Source: Pseudovibrio sp. M1P-2-3
GTDB taxonomy: Bacteria > Pseudomonadota > Alphaproteobacteria > Rhizobiales > Stappiaceae
Assembly (NCBI RefSeq): GCF_031501865.1
Contig: NZ_JARRCW010000001.1
Span: 4,539,001-4,603,000 of the forward strand
Length of the DNA: 64,000 nt
Direction of reading: 5' to 3'
A program made the position numbers and the translations under genes. A model generated the notes under the pieces. The model saw only the letters and a list, made by a program, of their open reading frames with translations. It did not search any database and was not told where the DNA came from. Shown in pieces: positions 9,807-19,235 of the stretch (position 1 is the stretch's first letter; each line of letters opens with the position of its first letter).

Positions 9807-11363
9807 TTACCGGCGGCGTAAACGTTTCATTTGACCAAGCAAATCTACGGCTCCAGTTAGCTGAACAAAAAGTGCAAAGAACACCATTCCGCCACCTACA
9901 AGAATGAGGAGTTCTGCAGCACGAACTGCAAAAAACTCGGAATAATATAAAGGTTCTAGCATTAAGGCTCCAAACCACAATGCGGCACCCATCAAAAGAC
10001 TGGCGATTACCAATAGCGGAATTCGGCGAAGAGAAATCGTATCGAATTCGAAATGATCCCTTCTTTTAAGTACAATGGCTAATAAAAGGGTGTTTATCCA
10101 ACCTGCCGCCGATGAGGCTACAGCAATGCCTACATGCTCTAAATAGGGAAACAGGGAGACTGCCAGAACAACGTTTACGACCATTGCTATTGCCGCAAAT
10201 ACCATAGGGGTTTTTGTGTCCTCCCGAGCGAAATAAGCGGGAGAGAGAACTTTGTTTACAACAAAGGCTGGCAAGCCTACAGCGAAAGCGACAAGTGCCG
10301 CCGATGTTTTTTGAACTGCTTCCTCGCCAAATTGCCCACGTTGGAAAAGGACTGAAATAATTTCGTGCGGAATAACCAGTAGGGCGATAGCTGCGGGTAA
10401 TGTGAGGGCTAAGGCAAACTCTAAAGAACGGTTTTGGGAATTGCGTGCTTCCAGCAGGTTTCCTGAGCGCAGTTGCCGGGTAAGGCTTGGGAGAAGCACA
10501 ACTCCAATTGCTATGCCGACCACCCCCAGAGGGAGTTGGTAGACCCTGTCTGCGTAGTAAAGGAAAGAGTTGGCCCCGTCTTGCAGGGAGGCAATAATTG
10601 TACCCACGGTAATATTGATTTGAGTAATACCGCCAGCAATAACCCCTGGAAGACCCAAAACCAACAGGCGTTTGATATTAGGTGTCCACTTTGGGCGAAC
10701 CAAGGGAATTTTGAACCCAAGGCGGCGTAAATCAAAGGCGACGAATGCCAGTTGAACCACTCCTGAAACCGCTATGCCCCACACCAAAATGGTGCCTACA
10801 GTTTTGCCGGGTGGAAGCCCGCTCAGGCCAATTCCAAGCAGGACAATAGACATGACCACATTAAGCATGACAGGAGCTAGAGCTGCCGCCGTAAATCGCT
10901 GGAAGGTATTCAAAATACCACTGATAAATGCCAGTAAAGACATAAACAGCAAGTACGGGAATGCGATGCGTGACATAAGAACCGTGAGTTCGAATTTGTC
11001 AGGCTCTTCAAAAAATCCTGGTGCCAGCACTAACACTAAGGCAGGCATCGCCACTTCTGCAACTGCGGTTATAATGAGGAGTGTCCAGAACAAGAACGCA
11101 GCCACTTCACCTGCAAACTGACGGGCTTTTTCCTTTCCCTGCTCTTCTAGGGATCTGCCAAACAGCGGCACAAACGCGGAGTTAAAAGCCCCTTCGGCAA
11201 AAAGGCGTCTGAAAAGATTGGGGAGCCGGAAGGCCACGACAAAGGCGTCGGCTACTGGCCCCGTGCCAACAAAGGCAGCAAGGAGCACATCCCGTAAAAA
11301 GCCGAGTAGCCGACTGAGCATTGTTGCTCCGCCGACCTTGGCAAAGTTTTTGAAGAGATTCAT
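9807..11363 (-). CDS. murJ: Lipid II flippase MurJ (MviN)
   Basis: Inner-membrane MOP-superfamily protein that flips lipid II to the periplasm for peptidoglycan synthesis. The 518-residue product is almost wholly hydrophobic, with about 14 predicted membrane segments. The N-terminus (KVGGATMLSRLLGFLRDVLLA) carries the MurJ signature, and FRLPNLFRRLFAEGAFNSAFVP is the family's most conserved loop. It starts 8 bp after the glnD stop, so it is almost certainly co-transcribed with glnD, a conserved pairing in Rhizobiales. Confidence 0.95.
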   Translation of the reverse strand: MNLFKNFAKVGGATMLSRLLGFLRDVLLAAFVGTGPVADAFVVAFRLPNLFRRLFAEGAFNSAFVPLFGRSLEEQGKEKARQFAGEVAAFLFWTLLIITAVAEVAMPALVLVLAPGFFEEPDKFELTVLMSRIAFPYLLFMSLLAFISGILNTFQRFTAAALAPVMLNVVMSIVLLGIGLSGLPPGKTVGTILVWGIAVSGVVQLAFVAFDLRRLGFKIPLVRPKWTPNIKRLLVLGLPGVIAGGITQINITVGTIIASLQDGANSFLYYADRVYQLPLGVVGIAIGVVLLPSLTRQLRSGNLLEARNSQNRSLEFALALTLPAAIALLVIPHEIISVLFQRGQFGEEAVQKTSAALVAFAVGLPAFVVNKVLSPAYFAREDTKTPMVFAAIAMVVNVVLAVSLFPYLEHVGIAVASSAAGWINTLLLAIVLKRRDHFEFDTISLRRIPLLVIASLLMGAALWFGALMLEPLYYSEFFAVRAAELLILVGGGMVFFALFVQLTGAVDLLGQMKRLRRR

Positions 11364-11371
11364 CTATTAAG

Positions 11372-14203
11372 TTAGCTCGCTAGTCTTTTGGGACGCCGAC
11401 GGACCTTTTTAGGTTTCTCGGTATTTGTCTGGCCCTCAAACGCCTTAATTAGCGTGGAGCGTATTGTTTCTTGGCGTCCAACATTACTCACCTTTCCACC
11501 AGTCAGGTCAGTAACGTAGAAAACATCCACGGCACGTTCGCCGAATGTGACAACATGTGCGGATGCGATATTCAAATTTAGGGAAGAAATCGCTTTTGTC
11601 AGATCAAAAAGAAGGCCTGGTCTATCAAGCCCTATTACTTCCAAGACCGTATAGTCATGGGACCACGAATTGCTCGCGTGAACAGTCGTGTCCAGCTCAA
11701 AGGCCTTACTTCTGTGGTTGGTTGCCTGCTTGATTTGTGTCCGGCTGATTTTCGGGGCCGATCCTTGCAGGGCCAATTTGATATGGGAGCCTATGCGTTC
11801 GCCGCGCCGCTTTTCATCTTTATCTTCGGGAAGTTCACGGCGAATGAAAATGGTGTCAACTGCAAGGCCACTCGTTGTTGTGTCAATTTGGGCATCCACA
11901 ATATTGGCACCTGAGGCAAAACAAGCGTGAGCAATAATGGAAAGAAGACGAGGATGGTCCGGTGCGACAACAGTAATTTCCGTGACAGCTTCAAAAGTAT
12001 GGGGCTTGATCAGAGTTGAAAGAAGCTCCCCTTTCTGCTCCATCTCCCTTATCATCGTTGCGTGCTGGATTTTTCTGTTCAAATCCACTCTTAACCAGTA
12101 CGCGTCATAATGCCGGGACAAGCAGGATTCGATGTCTTCATCAGACCATTGCAGAGCTTCGAGTGTGGTGGAAAGTTCTCTTTTGGACTGTTCCACTTTT
12201 TCTTTATTGGTCAGTTGCCCGTGACCACCGGATAACACGGTCTCACTTTCAAAATACAGAGTCCGCAGCAACTGGCCTTTCCAACCATTGAAAACCTTTG
12301 GCCCTACTGCACGTATATCCGCAACTGTCAGGATGAGGAGAAGTTTGAGGCGTTCCAGACTTTGGACCTTATTGCAAAAATCCTTAATCGTCTGAGGGTC
12401 GTTCAAATCTCTGGATTGAGCAATTGTACTCATTTCCAAGTGGTACTCGATCAGCCACGCAACGGTATCAGTCTCGGAGACTGAAAGACCTAGCCTTGGA
12501 CAAATAGTTCTTGCAATGCTTGCCCCTTCGATTGAGTGATCTTCTGGCCTTCCCTTCGCAATGTCATGCAGTAACATGGCAACATAAAGTACTTTTCGAC
12601 TAGGGATTGTTTTAATGAGGTCCGTAGACAGGGGATGGTCATCTTCTCCCAGCCCGCGTTCAATTTCGGATAGTATGCCAACGGACCTTAGTAGGTGCTC
12701 ATCAACAGTATAGTGATGGTACATACTAAACTGCATCATCGCGATGACTTTTCCGAATTCGGGAAGAAAGCGACCAAGCACTCCAGCTTCACTCATTGCC
12801 CGAAGAACGGCCTCTGGATCGCTACGACTGGTTAATATCTTAATAAACAGCCGGTTAGCTTGGATATTTTGGCGTAGATCATCTGTAATCAGGCGCAGCG
12901 AGCGGCGAATGCATTTTAGAAGTTCGGGATGCATGTCCAGATTTTGCGTATCCAGTAAGTAAAAAATACGTACTAAATTGACAGGGTCTTTTTTAAAGAC
13001 TTCATCGTTCGCAGCGACAATTCTCCCATTTACAGCAAGGAAATCCTTTGTACCCTTGATGGATTGCATGCGCTTCTTTTTGAAAGGTACGATTTTTTCA
13101 AAAAAGCGGGAAATCCTAGGAGCAGACTTTACATGCTGCTCTTCAAGCGCCGCGGAAAAGATGCGAGTAAGATCTCCCACATCCTTGGCGACGAGAAAGT
13201 AGTGCTTCATAAAGCGTTCAACGGCCCGCATGCCCGGATGGTCTTTATATCCGAGGCGAGCTGCTATTTCTTGCTGTACATCGAATGTTAAGCGGTCATC
13301 GGGCCGTTTTGTGAGGAAGTGCAGATGGCACCGGACAGCCCATAGAAAGTCTTGGGCTTTCCTAAACTTGTTTAGCTGCCTTCGTGAATAGACACCTTTG
13401 TCTACAAGGTCGACACCATTGGGAACACGGTAGAAGTATTTGCCAATCCAGAAGAGAGTATTGAGATCTCTTTGTCCTCCCTTCCCTTCCTTTACATTCG
13501 GCTCCACCATATAGCGTGAGTTTCCTTGGCGGTCGTGTCGTTCATCGCGTTCAGCGAGCTTTTCTGCAATAAACTCGGCACCTGTGCCAACTACGATCTC
13601 TTTATCAAACCGATCCTGTAGGTGCTCGAAAAGCTCTATGTCGCCCCAAACATGACGAGCTTCAAGTATGGAGGTACGGACAGTTATGTCTTCGCGGGCA
13701 TGATGGATACATTCATCAAGACTTCTTGTGGAGTGACCTACCTTAAGTCCCAGATCCCAGAGCAGATAAAGGATGTACTCGATCATCTGCTCGCCCCAAG
13801 GGGTTTTCTTGTAGGGCCAGACAAACAACAGGTCTACATCTGACTGTGGGGCAAGCGTACCCCGTCCATAGCCCCCCACCGCAATTACTGCGATACGCTC
13901 ACCTTTGCTAGGGTTTTCGTTTCTATAAATATGTGAGCGTGCAAAATCATAAATTGCCTGGATAATCAGATCCTGAAGAGCAGATAGCCGTTCAGAACAT
14001 CGCCGCCCTGCCCCATCGTCCAGCAGCATTTTCTCAATTTCAGAGCGGCCATTTGACTGGACCTCTTTAAGGCGCGAGAGAATAAGGTTTCGGACTTTGG
14101 GGTTATTCCCGTCTCCCCCCTGTTCCTTTACAATAACGTCAAATTCTTCTTGAAGCTGCCCAGCCTCCAGAATGTGGTCGATGTTTAAGGTTGTAGGGGT
14201 CAT
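11372..14203 (-). CDS. glnD: Bifunctional [protein-PII] uridylyltransferase/uridylyl-removing enzyme
   Basis: Senses glutamine and uridylylates or de-uridylylates PII proteins, setting nitrogen control in the cytoplasm. Domains in order: nucleotidyltransferase with GGYGRG at residues 110-115 and the metal acids in SDVDLLFVW (Asp122 and Asp124); a linker; the HD domain with MLLHDIAKGRPEDHS near residue 530; and two C-terminal ACT domains (EITVVAPDHPRLLS and LEVIGLDRPGLLFDLT). At 943 residues it is full length for alphaproteobacteria. All catalytic signatures look intact. murJ follows within 8 bp. The start ATG at 14203 leaves 95 bp to the preceding xre gene, enough for its own promoter. Confidence 0.96.
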   Translation of the reverse strand: MTPTTLNIDHILEAGQLQEEFDVIVKEQGGDGNNPKVRNLILSRLKEVQSNGRSEIEKMLLDDGAGRRCSERLSALQDLIIQAIYDFARSHIYRNENPSKGERIAVIAVGGYGRGTLAPQSDVDLLFVWPYKKTPWGEQMIEYILYLLWDLGLKVGHSTRSLDECIHHAREDITVRTSILEARHVWGDIELFEHLQDRFDKEIVVGTGAEFIAEKLAERDERHDRQGNSRYMVEPNVKEGKGGQRDLNTLFWIGKYFYRVPNGVDLVDKGVYSRRQLNKFRKAQDFLWAVRCHLHFLTKRPDDRLTFDVQQEIAARLGYKDHPGMRAVERFMKHYFLVAKDVGDLTRIFSAALEEQHVKSAPRISRFFEKIVPFKKKRMQSIKGTKDFLAVNGRIVAANDEVFKKDPVNLVRIFYLLDTQNLDMHPELLKCIRRSLRLITDDLRQNIQANRLFIKILTSRSDPEAVLRAMSEAGVLGRFLPEFGKVIAMMQFSMYHHYTVDEHLLRSVGILSEIERGLGEDDHPLSTDLIKTIPSRKVLYVAMLLHDIAKGRPEDHSIEGASIARTICPRLGLSVSETDTVAWLIEYHLEMSTIAQSRDLNDPQTIKDFCNKVQSLERLKLLLILTVADIRAVGPKVFNGWKGQLLRTLYFESETVLSGGHGQLTNKEKVEQSKRELSTTLEALQWSDEDIESCLSRHYDAYWLRVDLNRKIQHATMIREMEQKGELLSTLIKPHTFEAVTEITVVAPDHPRLLSIIAHACFASGANIVDAQIDTTTSGLAVDTIFIRRELPEDKDEKRRGERIGSHIKLALQGSAPKISRTQIKQATNHRSKAFELDTTVHASNSWSHDYTVLEVIGLDRPGLLFDLTKAISSLNLNIASAHVVTFGERAVDVFYVTDLTGGKVSNVGRQETIRSTLIKAFEGQTNTEKPKKVRRRPKRLAS

Positions 14204-14298
14204 TTCGCTATCCGCAGATTCGATTGTGTCTCTTCAAGGTATTAGTAGGTAAAGAAGTTTAGCTGTAAACTATGTCCTCGTAGATTCTGATGGTCTTT

Positions 14299-14670
14299 TC
14301 AAAGACTGTCTTTCACTGAGACAACGCGTAACTGATGTAGAAGATGGTCAATCGATTCCTCTGATAATCCGCCAATTTTGTTGGAAAGCACATTCGTCAA
14401 TTCGGTCGCTTTGGGGTGCAGTCCTCCCGTATCTATGGTGATACGGGGGTTTGAAACTTCAGCGAGCCTTTGAAGCTCCTCAGCCTCGTCCCAAATTACG
14501 TTGAAGTAGGTAATAATCCTTTGAACCATATACCAAGTAGGTTTGCCACGTTTACCATGCTCAAGGGCAGAAAGGTAGGCGCTGGAAACAGAAAGCGCTG
14601 CTGCCATCTCTTTTAATGTAATGTTGCGCTTTTGTCTGAACTCTCTAATTTTTGCACCAAATGGAGTCAT
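14299..14670 (-). CDS. Helix-turn-helix XRE-family regulator
   Basis: A small 123-residue DNA-binding protein. The N-terminal XRE/Cro domain covers roughly residues 6-62 (KIREFRQKRNITLKEMAAALSVSSAYLSALEHGKRGKPT), followed by a short helical tail rich in LS and SEES motifs. The start ATG overlaps the smr stop in an ATGA, and it ends the Tim44-mltA-smr-xre chain. Related xre genes sit beside smr in many Rhizobiales, so the pairing is old; its target is unknown. No toxin-like partner is adjacent, so it is unlikely to be an antitoxin. Confidence 0.85.
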   Translation of the reverse strand: MTPFGAKIREFRQKRNITLKEMAAALSVSSAYLSALEHGKRGKPTWYMVQRIITYFNVIWDEAEELQRLAEVSNPRITIDTGGLHPKATELTNVLSNKIGGLSEESIDHLLHQLRVVSVKDSL

Positions 14671-15299
14671 AAGTAATCCCTAGATGAATCGCGTCTTTTA
14701 CGTATTTGAACGTAAATGGCTCCGTCTCCTCCGTGGGAGGTGTGCGCCGCTTCAAATCCTATTATTAAATGCCGGAAGTCAGGTAGTGACAACCAATGTG
14801 GAACTACGCGTCGTAACACGCCGCGCTCTCCCGCGTAAGCGTTGTGGGCAGTGGGAGTGCCCTTCCCTGTTATAACGAGAACCAGTGCGTAACCTTGCTG
14901 CTGACTGTGATGCAAAAAGCCTCGTAAACGATCATGGGCCTGATGTTGAGTAAGGCCGTGAAGATCTATTCGGGCATCAATCATTCGGCCTCCGCCCTTC
15001 GCAACACGCTTGCGGGTTTTGCGTGGCATTTTTGCAAGTGGCGGAACCGGCGCAGTTACAGGCGTACCCAAGCGGGCTGATTTACGCAGATTTTTTTCTG
15101 TCGATGTTAATTGGGGTTGTTTAGCTGCTTTGTGATCTACAGCCGCCTTTTGTATCTCGGGGCTAGGTGGATCTATATCCTCAAAGCTGAACGTTTCTGG
15201 GTGAAGAGGCGTTAAAGTTTGTGCAACCTTGCTCCACAGGCGTTTGTCCTCTGCAGAAAGTTCTTTTCCTTTTTTCTTTTTTGGACCGCTAGTATTCAT
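14667..15299 (-). CDS. Smr/MutS2-type endonuclease domain protein
   Basis: A 210-residue protein with a basic, poorly conserved N-terminal half and a C-terminal Smr domain. The Smr signature IDLHGLTQHQA is at residues 111-121 (the DLHG motif), ITGKGTPTA is central and SHGGDGAIYVQIRKRR near the end. Smr domains are nicking or RNA-cleaving nucleases; the stand-alone alphaproteobacterial version has no settled role. The four-base overlap with mltA upstream and xre downstream implies translational coupling. Confidence 0.9.
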   Translation of the reverse strand: MNTSGPKKKKGKELSAEDKRLWSKVAQTLTPLHPETFSFEDIDPPSPEIQKAAVDHKAAKQPQLTSTEKNLRKSARLGTPVTAPVPPLAKMPRKTRKRVAKGGGRMIDARIDLHGLTQHQAHDRLRGFLHHSQQQGYALVLVITGKGTPTAHNAYAGERGVLRRVVPHWLSLPDFRHLIIGFEAAHTSHGGDGAIYVQIRKRRDSSRDYL

Positions 15300-16390
15300 T
15301 GTTTTCTTTCGAGGGCGATCTCGTTGGCTTTGGGAAGCAGACTAAAAAACTGGACACGATGCTGCAATTGCCCTGCTAGTGCACCTGCACTTTTACCAGT
15401 TCCTACATAAAGATCACCGCGCGCGGCCCCTATAATTGCGGAGCCAGTATCCTGAGCTATGAGCAGACGGGCAAAAGGCGCACTCTGTTGTGTAACAGGA
15501 ACGTTAGAACCGCTCAGAAATATAGGCGTACCATACCCGTGGAAATTAAGGTCAACGGCAAGGCTGTAACCGGCCTTCAAAGGAAGCCCAGCTCCACCGA
15601 TTGGAGCTGAGTTCTTCCGCTCAATTTTAATAAGATCAAAGAAGATATAGGACTTGTTCTGGGTCAAAATATCATCAATTTGCTCTGGATGTGCATTGAG
15701 CCAGCTTTTAATTGCCTGCATCGACATCTTGTCTCTGGAAATATCACCTTTTTCGATCAAGATACGGCCAATGGGAGTATAGGGGTGACCGGATTTCCCT
15801 GCATAGCGAAGACTGTAGAGGCTCTTGTCCTGCATTCTTAAAAGAGCGGAGCCCTGAATGGCAATAAAGAAGGCTTCGACTGGGTCTTTTAACCAAACAA
15901 GTTCAAGACCTTTATTCGATAGTGCTCCCTCCATGACTGCTTGCCTGTCTGGAAGGTTTTTGACCCCTTTAGGGAATCTATAAAGAGGAATGTTGTATTG
16001 ATCTGTCTGATGTAGTGATGCGTCTACTTCGGGTTGATAATACCCCGTTATGAAGCCGTTTTTCGAGATCTTGTAGGCTTGAAAGTGGCGCTCGAAAAAG
16101 TCTCTGAAACTTTTTGTCTCCGCCTGATCCATCTCAAGGGCTTTTTTACAAACAATATGGAAGCCCTTGTCCGGTAGTTCCAGAAGTCGTTGGCAATGTT
16201 TGGAAAACACGGAAAAGGCCGCAGAGTGATCCTCTGCAGCCCAATTGGGAATTTCTAAATAGCTAATCGGAACGAATGTTTCTTTTGCAAAAGCTTTGCT
16301 GTTTGCGGCCAAAAGTACTTGAGCCAGACAAACTATGAAAAGAAGGTTTACTAAGAATTTCGGAAGCCGATGTACAGGCTGTCCAATCAT
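15296..16390 (-). CDS. mltA: Membrane-bound lytic murein transglycosylase A
   Basis: Cleaves peptidoglycan glycan strands to 1,6-anhydro-muropeptides in the cell envelope. A hydrophobic N-terminal segment (LVNLLFIVCLAQVLLAAN, residues 13-30) is a signal peptide; I see no lipobox Cys at the expected place, so it is probably soluble periplasmic or anchored rather than a lipoprotein. The MltA domain begins with FITGYYQPEVDASL, and the 3D domain near the C-terminus has the conserved Asp residues in LIAQDTGSAIIGAARGDLY. At 364 residues length is normal. Its start overlaps the Tim44-like gene by four bases. Confidence 0.92.
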   Translation of the reverse strand: MIGQPVHRLPKFLVNLLFIVCLAQVLLAANSKAFAKETFVPISYLEIPNWAAEDHSAAFSVFSKHCQRLLELPDKGFHIVCKKALEMDQAETKSFRDFFERHFQAYKISKNGFITGYYQPEVDASLHQTDQYNIPLYRFPKGVKNLPDRQAVMEGALSNKGLELVWLKDPVEAFFIAIQGSALLRMQDKSLYSLRYAGKSGHPYTPIGRILIEKGDISRDKMSMQAIKSWLNAHPEQIDDILTQNKSYIFFDLIKIERKNSAPIGGAGLPLKAGYSLAVDLNFHGYGTPIFLSGSNVPVTQQSAPFARLLIAQDTGSAIIGAARGDLYVGTGKSAGALAGQLQHRVQFFSLLPKANEIALERKQ

Positions 16391-17121
16391 CCTACCGATT
16401 CAGTTGCCACAAGTTTCCAGTTTGGATCATTGGAGCCCAAGACGCGGCTAAATGTCCAGATATCCGTAACGTTGCTCACCTGTGTTGGGTCGCCATCGAT
16501 GACTTGCCCATCCGAGTTTTTTGTCACTGAAATGAGCTGGCTCGTCAGACGGACGGTGATGTGGGTTTTTTTGTCAACCAGCTGAACATCTTGGATGCTG
16601 GAGCGATCAATGCCAATGAAGGTTGATTCTACGGTTTCCCCGCGGGAGTTTCTGTCATTAATTGCTTGGGTAAAGCCCGCGTAAACATCTTCGGAGAGCA
16701 GGTCTTTCAGTGCTTTCGTGTCACCTTGCGCAAATGCAACAATGATCATCTCGTAGGCCATGCCGGCCCCTTTGAGAAATTCCTTTGGGTTGAACCCTGG
16801 TTCGTATTCCAGAATCTGGCTGAGCTTCTGGTGTAGGTCAGACCCTTCAGGCGCAACCTGATTGATAGCAGTTTGGGCTTGTGCTTTGAGCTCTTCGGTA
16901 TTTTGTTGTGACGACTGCTTCTCTTCATTACCAGGCATCTGTATTACATTATCGCTGGTTTTGGAGGCGCGTGTCTGATCCTTGTCCTGTCGGATGGAAT
17001 AGGGGTCAAACGGAGGTCTTTCGCTCCCAGTACGTTTGCCAAGTACAGAACGGAGCCGGAGAAAAATCAACACGGCTGCTACTAGAAATATGATGTTATA
17101 TACGTCGAAAATTTCGCTCAT
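16387..17121 (-). CDS. Tim44/TimA-like domain protein
   Basis: A 244-residue inner-membrane protein. One N-terminal membrane segment (NIIFLVAAVLIFLRLRSVLG, about residues 9-28) is followed by a charged, glutamine-rich linker and a C-terminal Tim44-like domain of NTF2 fold (FLKGAGMAYEMIIVAFAQGD onward). In alphaproteobacteria the homologue is called TimA and resembles the mitochondrial import motor anchor Tim44; its bacterial role is not settled. It is the first gene of the overlapping Tim44-mltA-smr-xre chain, divergent from fxsA. Confidence 0.88.
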   Translation of the reverse strand: MSEIFDVYNIIFLVAAVLIFLRLRSVLGKRTGSERPPFDPYSIRQDKDQTRASKTSDNVIQMPGNEEKQSSQQNTEELKAQAQTAINQVAPEGSDLHQKLSQILEYEPGFNPKEFLKGAGMAYEMIIVAFAQGDTKALKDLLSEDVYAGFTQAINDRNSRGETVESTFIGIDRSSIQDVQLVDKKTHITVRLTSQLISVTKNSDGQVIDGDPTQVSNVTDIWTFSRVLGSNDPNWKLVATESVG

Positions 17122-17407
17122 GCCGTGCTACCGACCAATCCCTTATCCACGTACCGAGGTTCTACCACCCCAGCAGGACCACTAAAGTTATGTGGCTCTA
17201 ACGATTTTTATAGTGTCTGTCACTAATTTAAGGTTTCTTCGCGCAACTTCCAGTCAAAAGGAGGGCAAAAGCCCATAAAAATAATATTTTGTATTTTCAC
17301 TTTGTTAGACGCAATCCTCTAATATACCTTCATGGGCTTTTCGGCACTCGTAATATGAAACAAATGTACCTATTTATGAAGGGTTAGAACGAAATGAAAC
17401 GAGACAA

Positions 17408-17935
17408 ATGCCAATCGGACTGATTATTCTTGCCGCCTTTATTTTGGTCCCAACGATCGAAATTTATCTTTTTATTCAAGTTGGTAGTGCTATCGGCGCA
17501 CTTCCCACAATTTTGCTGACGGTGGCATCTGCCGTGGCGGGCACTGCTTTACTGCGCTATCAGGGCCTAAGCCTGCTGATGAAAATGCGCAAAGAGCTTG
17601 ATGCGGGTCGGGTACCCAATGAAGAAATAATGCATGGGGCGATGATTGTGGTCGCGGGCATAATGCTCTTAATACCCGGTTTCTTTACTGATTCTATCGG
17701 CCTTATTCTGTTTATCCCGCCCGTACGTAGCGCGATTGGCCGATATCTTGCGGCGAACATGACGATTAAAAACGTCAATGTTGATGGGTATTCCCGGCCA
17801 CGAAACCGTGACGGTGTCGTGGATTTGGATGAAGATGACTGGCAATCTTCTCGTCACAATCAAGAAGATGACGAGACAACTTCAAAACAGAATACTGGTG
17901 GTACTGATCGAATTAGCCCGTGGCGAAATGAATAA
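17408..17935 (+). CDS. fxsA: FxsA family membrane protein
   Basis: A small inner-membrane protein with an FxsA domain; in E. coli its overproduction relieves phage T7 exclusion by the F plasmid, and its normal job is unknown. The 175-residue product has about three membrane segments (LIILAAFILVPTIEIYLFIQV, ILLTVASAVAGTALL and IVVAGIMLLIPGFFTDSIG). The PGFFTDSIG loop is the most typical FxsA motif. The tail is hydrophilic and acidic. The gene usually pairs with secB in Rhizobiales next to a Tim44 gene; secB is not found here, and an acyltransferase gene lies downstream instead. Confidence 0.9.
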   Translation: MPIGLIILAAFILVPTIEIYLFIQVGSAIGALPTILLTVASAVAGTALLRYQGLSLLMKMRKELDAGRVPNEEIMHGAMIVVAGIMLLIPGFFTDSIGLILFIPPVRSAIGRYLAANMTIKNVNVDGYSRPRNRDGVVDLDEDDWQSSRHNQEDDETTSKQNTGGTDRISPWRNE

Positions 17936-18088
17936 ACCTAGCAAAAAGTATCTGCAAAAGGTACATGGGCCTCTTTCCGCCACCATTAACCAAGAAAACA
18001 AATCTAATTGATTCAGTGATATCTAGCGCACCACTTTGATAAAATTCTATTTAAAGTAAACCCTATCTCTTTTTACAGATGGGGTGGT

Positions 18089-19132
18089 ATGGGGCATTCA
18101 ACTGCTACAAAAGCGGATCGAGTAGATTGGGTTGATTATGCGAAGGGCATCTGCATCATTTTTGTGGTAATGATGCACTCCACGCTTGGCGTGGAAGCGG
18201 CACTTGGTTCGACCGGCTGGATGGGCGATCTGGTTGCTTTCGCTAAACCATTTAGAATGCCTGCATTTTTTATGATTTCTGGACTATTTATAGTCCGGAC
18301 TGTTCAGCAAAACTGGGTAACCTATCTTGATAGGAAACTCCTGCATTTTGCGTATTTCTACATTTTATGGCTTTCCATCCAGTTTGTATTGAAACTTCCT
18401 TCATTCACCGGTGAATACGGTTGGAGCGAAGTTTTGAAACTGTATCTCCTCTCTTTTATAGAGCCCTTTGGAACCCTTTGGTTTATCTATATTCTTCCTT
18501 TGTTTTTTATCTCCATTAAACTCCTTCATGATTCTAAAGTTCCCGCCCTTATCGCTATTTGTTCTACTATAGGAATGCAGGTCGCGAATGTAGATAGTGG
18601 GTGGCTGGTCCTTGATAATTTCACACAGTATTTCATCTATTTTTATATTGGTTTCAGCTTTTCTCCCTTAATTTTTAAAGTAGCTTCCCGTGTGAAGGAA
18701 CAAAAATCACTCGCCTCTCTTTTCTTGGTTTTCTGGGCGTTCTTGAATGGATATCTGGTCTTTTACGGAGAAGATACCCATCCCGCCGTATCCCTGTGTT
18801 TGGGAGGGTTGGGCGCTATTGCCGTGGTATGTGTGTCTGCCTTAATTACGAAGGCTAGGGGTTTTGCGTTTATAAGGGGCTGTGGCAGAAATTCTTTGGT
18901 TATCTATTTGAGTTTTTTCTTTCCAATGGCCGTTTCCCGTATGGTTTTGCCAGCCATTTTTCCAAGTATTGATGTTCTATCCGCCTTGGTGACGTTTTCG
19001 GCGGTTTGCGGGCCTCTTTTATTATGGTGGTGTATTCAAAAATATGGTCTGGGAAAGTTTCTTTTTGCGCGGCCCGGTTGGGCTCACATGAGAGGACGAG
19101 GAAACTTGCAAGAGAACTATGAGGCTTCTTAG
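18089..19132 (+). CDS. Acyltransferase 3 family membrane protein
   Basis: A 347-residue integral membrane protein with about ten hydrophobic segments. The N-terminal motif VDYAKGICIIFVVMMHS contains the conserved His30 of the acyltransferase-3 family, and FRMPAFFMISG is the second family signature. Members move acetyl or succinyl groups across the membrane onto sugars of surface polysaccharides; the acceptor here is unknown. The ATG at 18089 follows GGGGTGG at very short spacing. It may form a loose unit with the two secreted genes downstream, but a 100-bp gap follows. Confidence 0.82.
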   Translation: MGHSTATKADRVDWVDYAKGICIIFVVMMHSTLGVEAALGSTGWMGDLVAFAKPFRMPAFFMISGLFIVRTVQQNWVTYLDRKLLHFAYFYILWLSIQFVLKLPSFTGEYGWSEVLKLYLLSFIEPFGTLWFIYILPLFFISIKLLHDSKVPALIAICSTIGMQVANVDSGWLVLDNFTQYFIYFYIGFSFSPLIFKVASRVKEQKSLASLFLVFWAFLNGYLVFYGEDTHPAVSLCLGGLGAIAVVCVSALITKARGFAFIRGCGRNSLVIYLSFFFPMAVSRMVLPAIFPSIDVLSALVTFSAVCGPLLLWWCIQKYGLGKFLFARPGWAHMRGRGNLQENYEAS

Positions 19133-19235
19133 CCATAGGTTAGAGGGATTTTTACTTGATGCCACTAAAGTGAGTGACTCAAAGCTATTCGTCAGATGTT
19201 TTGAAGTATCTTGAAGTCAGAGTGGGAAACTTCTT

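Noticed and set aside
14299-15299. XRE protein with neighbouring Smr gene as a toxin-antitoxin pair
   Set aside because: The Smr domain is a conserved chromosomal nuclease domain and the gene order is shared across Rhizobiales; nothing points to toxicity.
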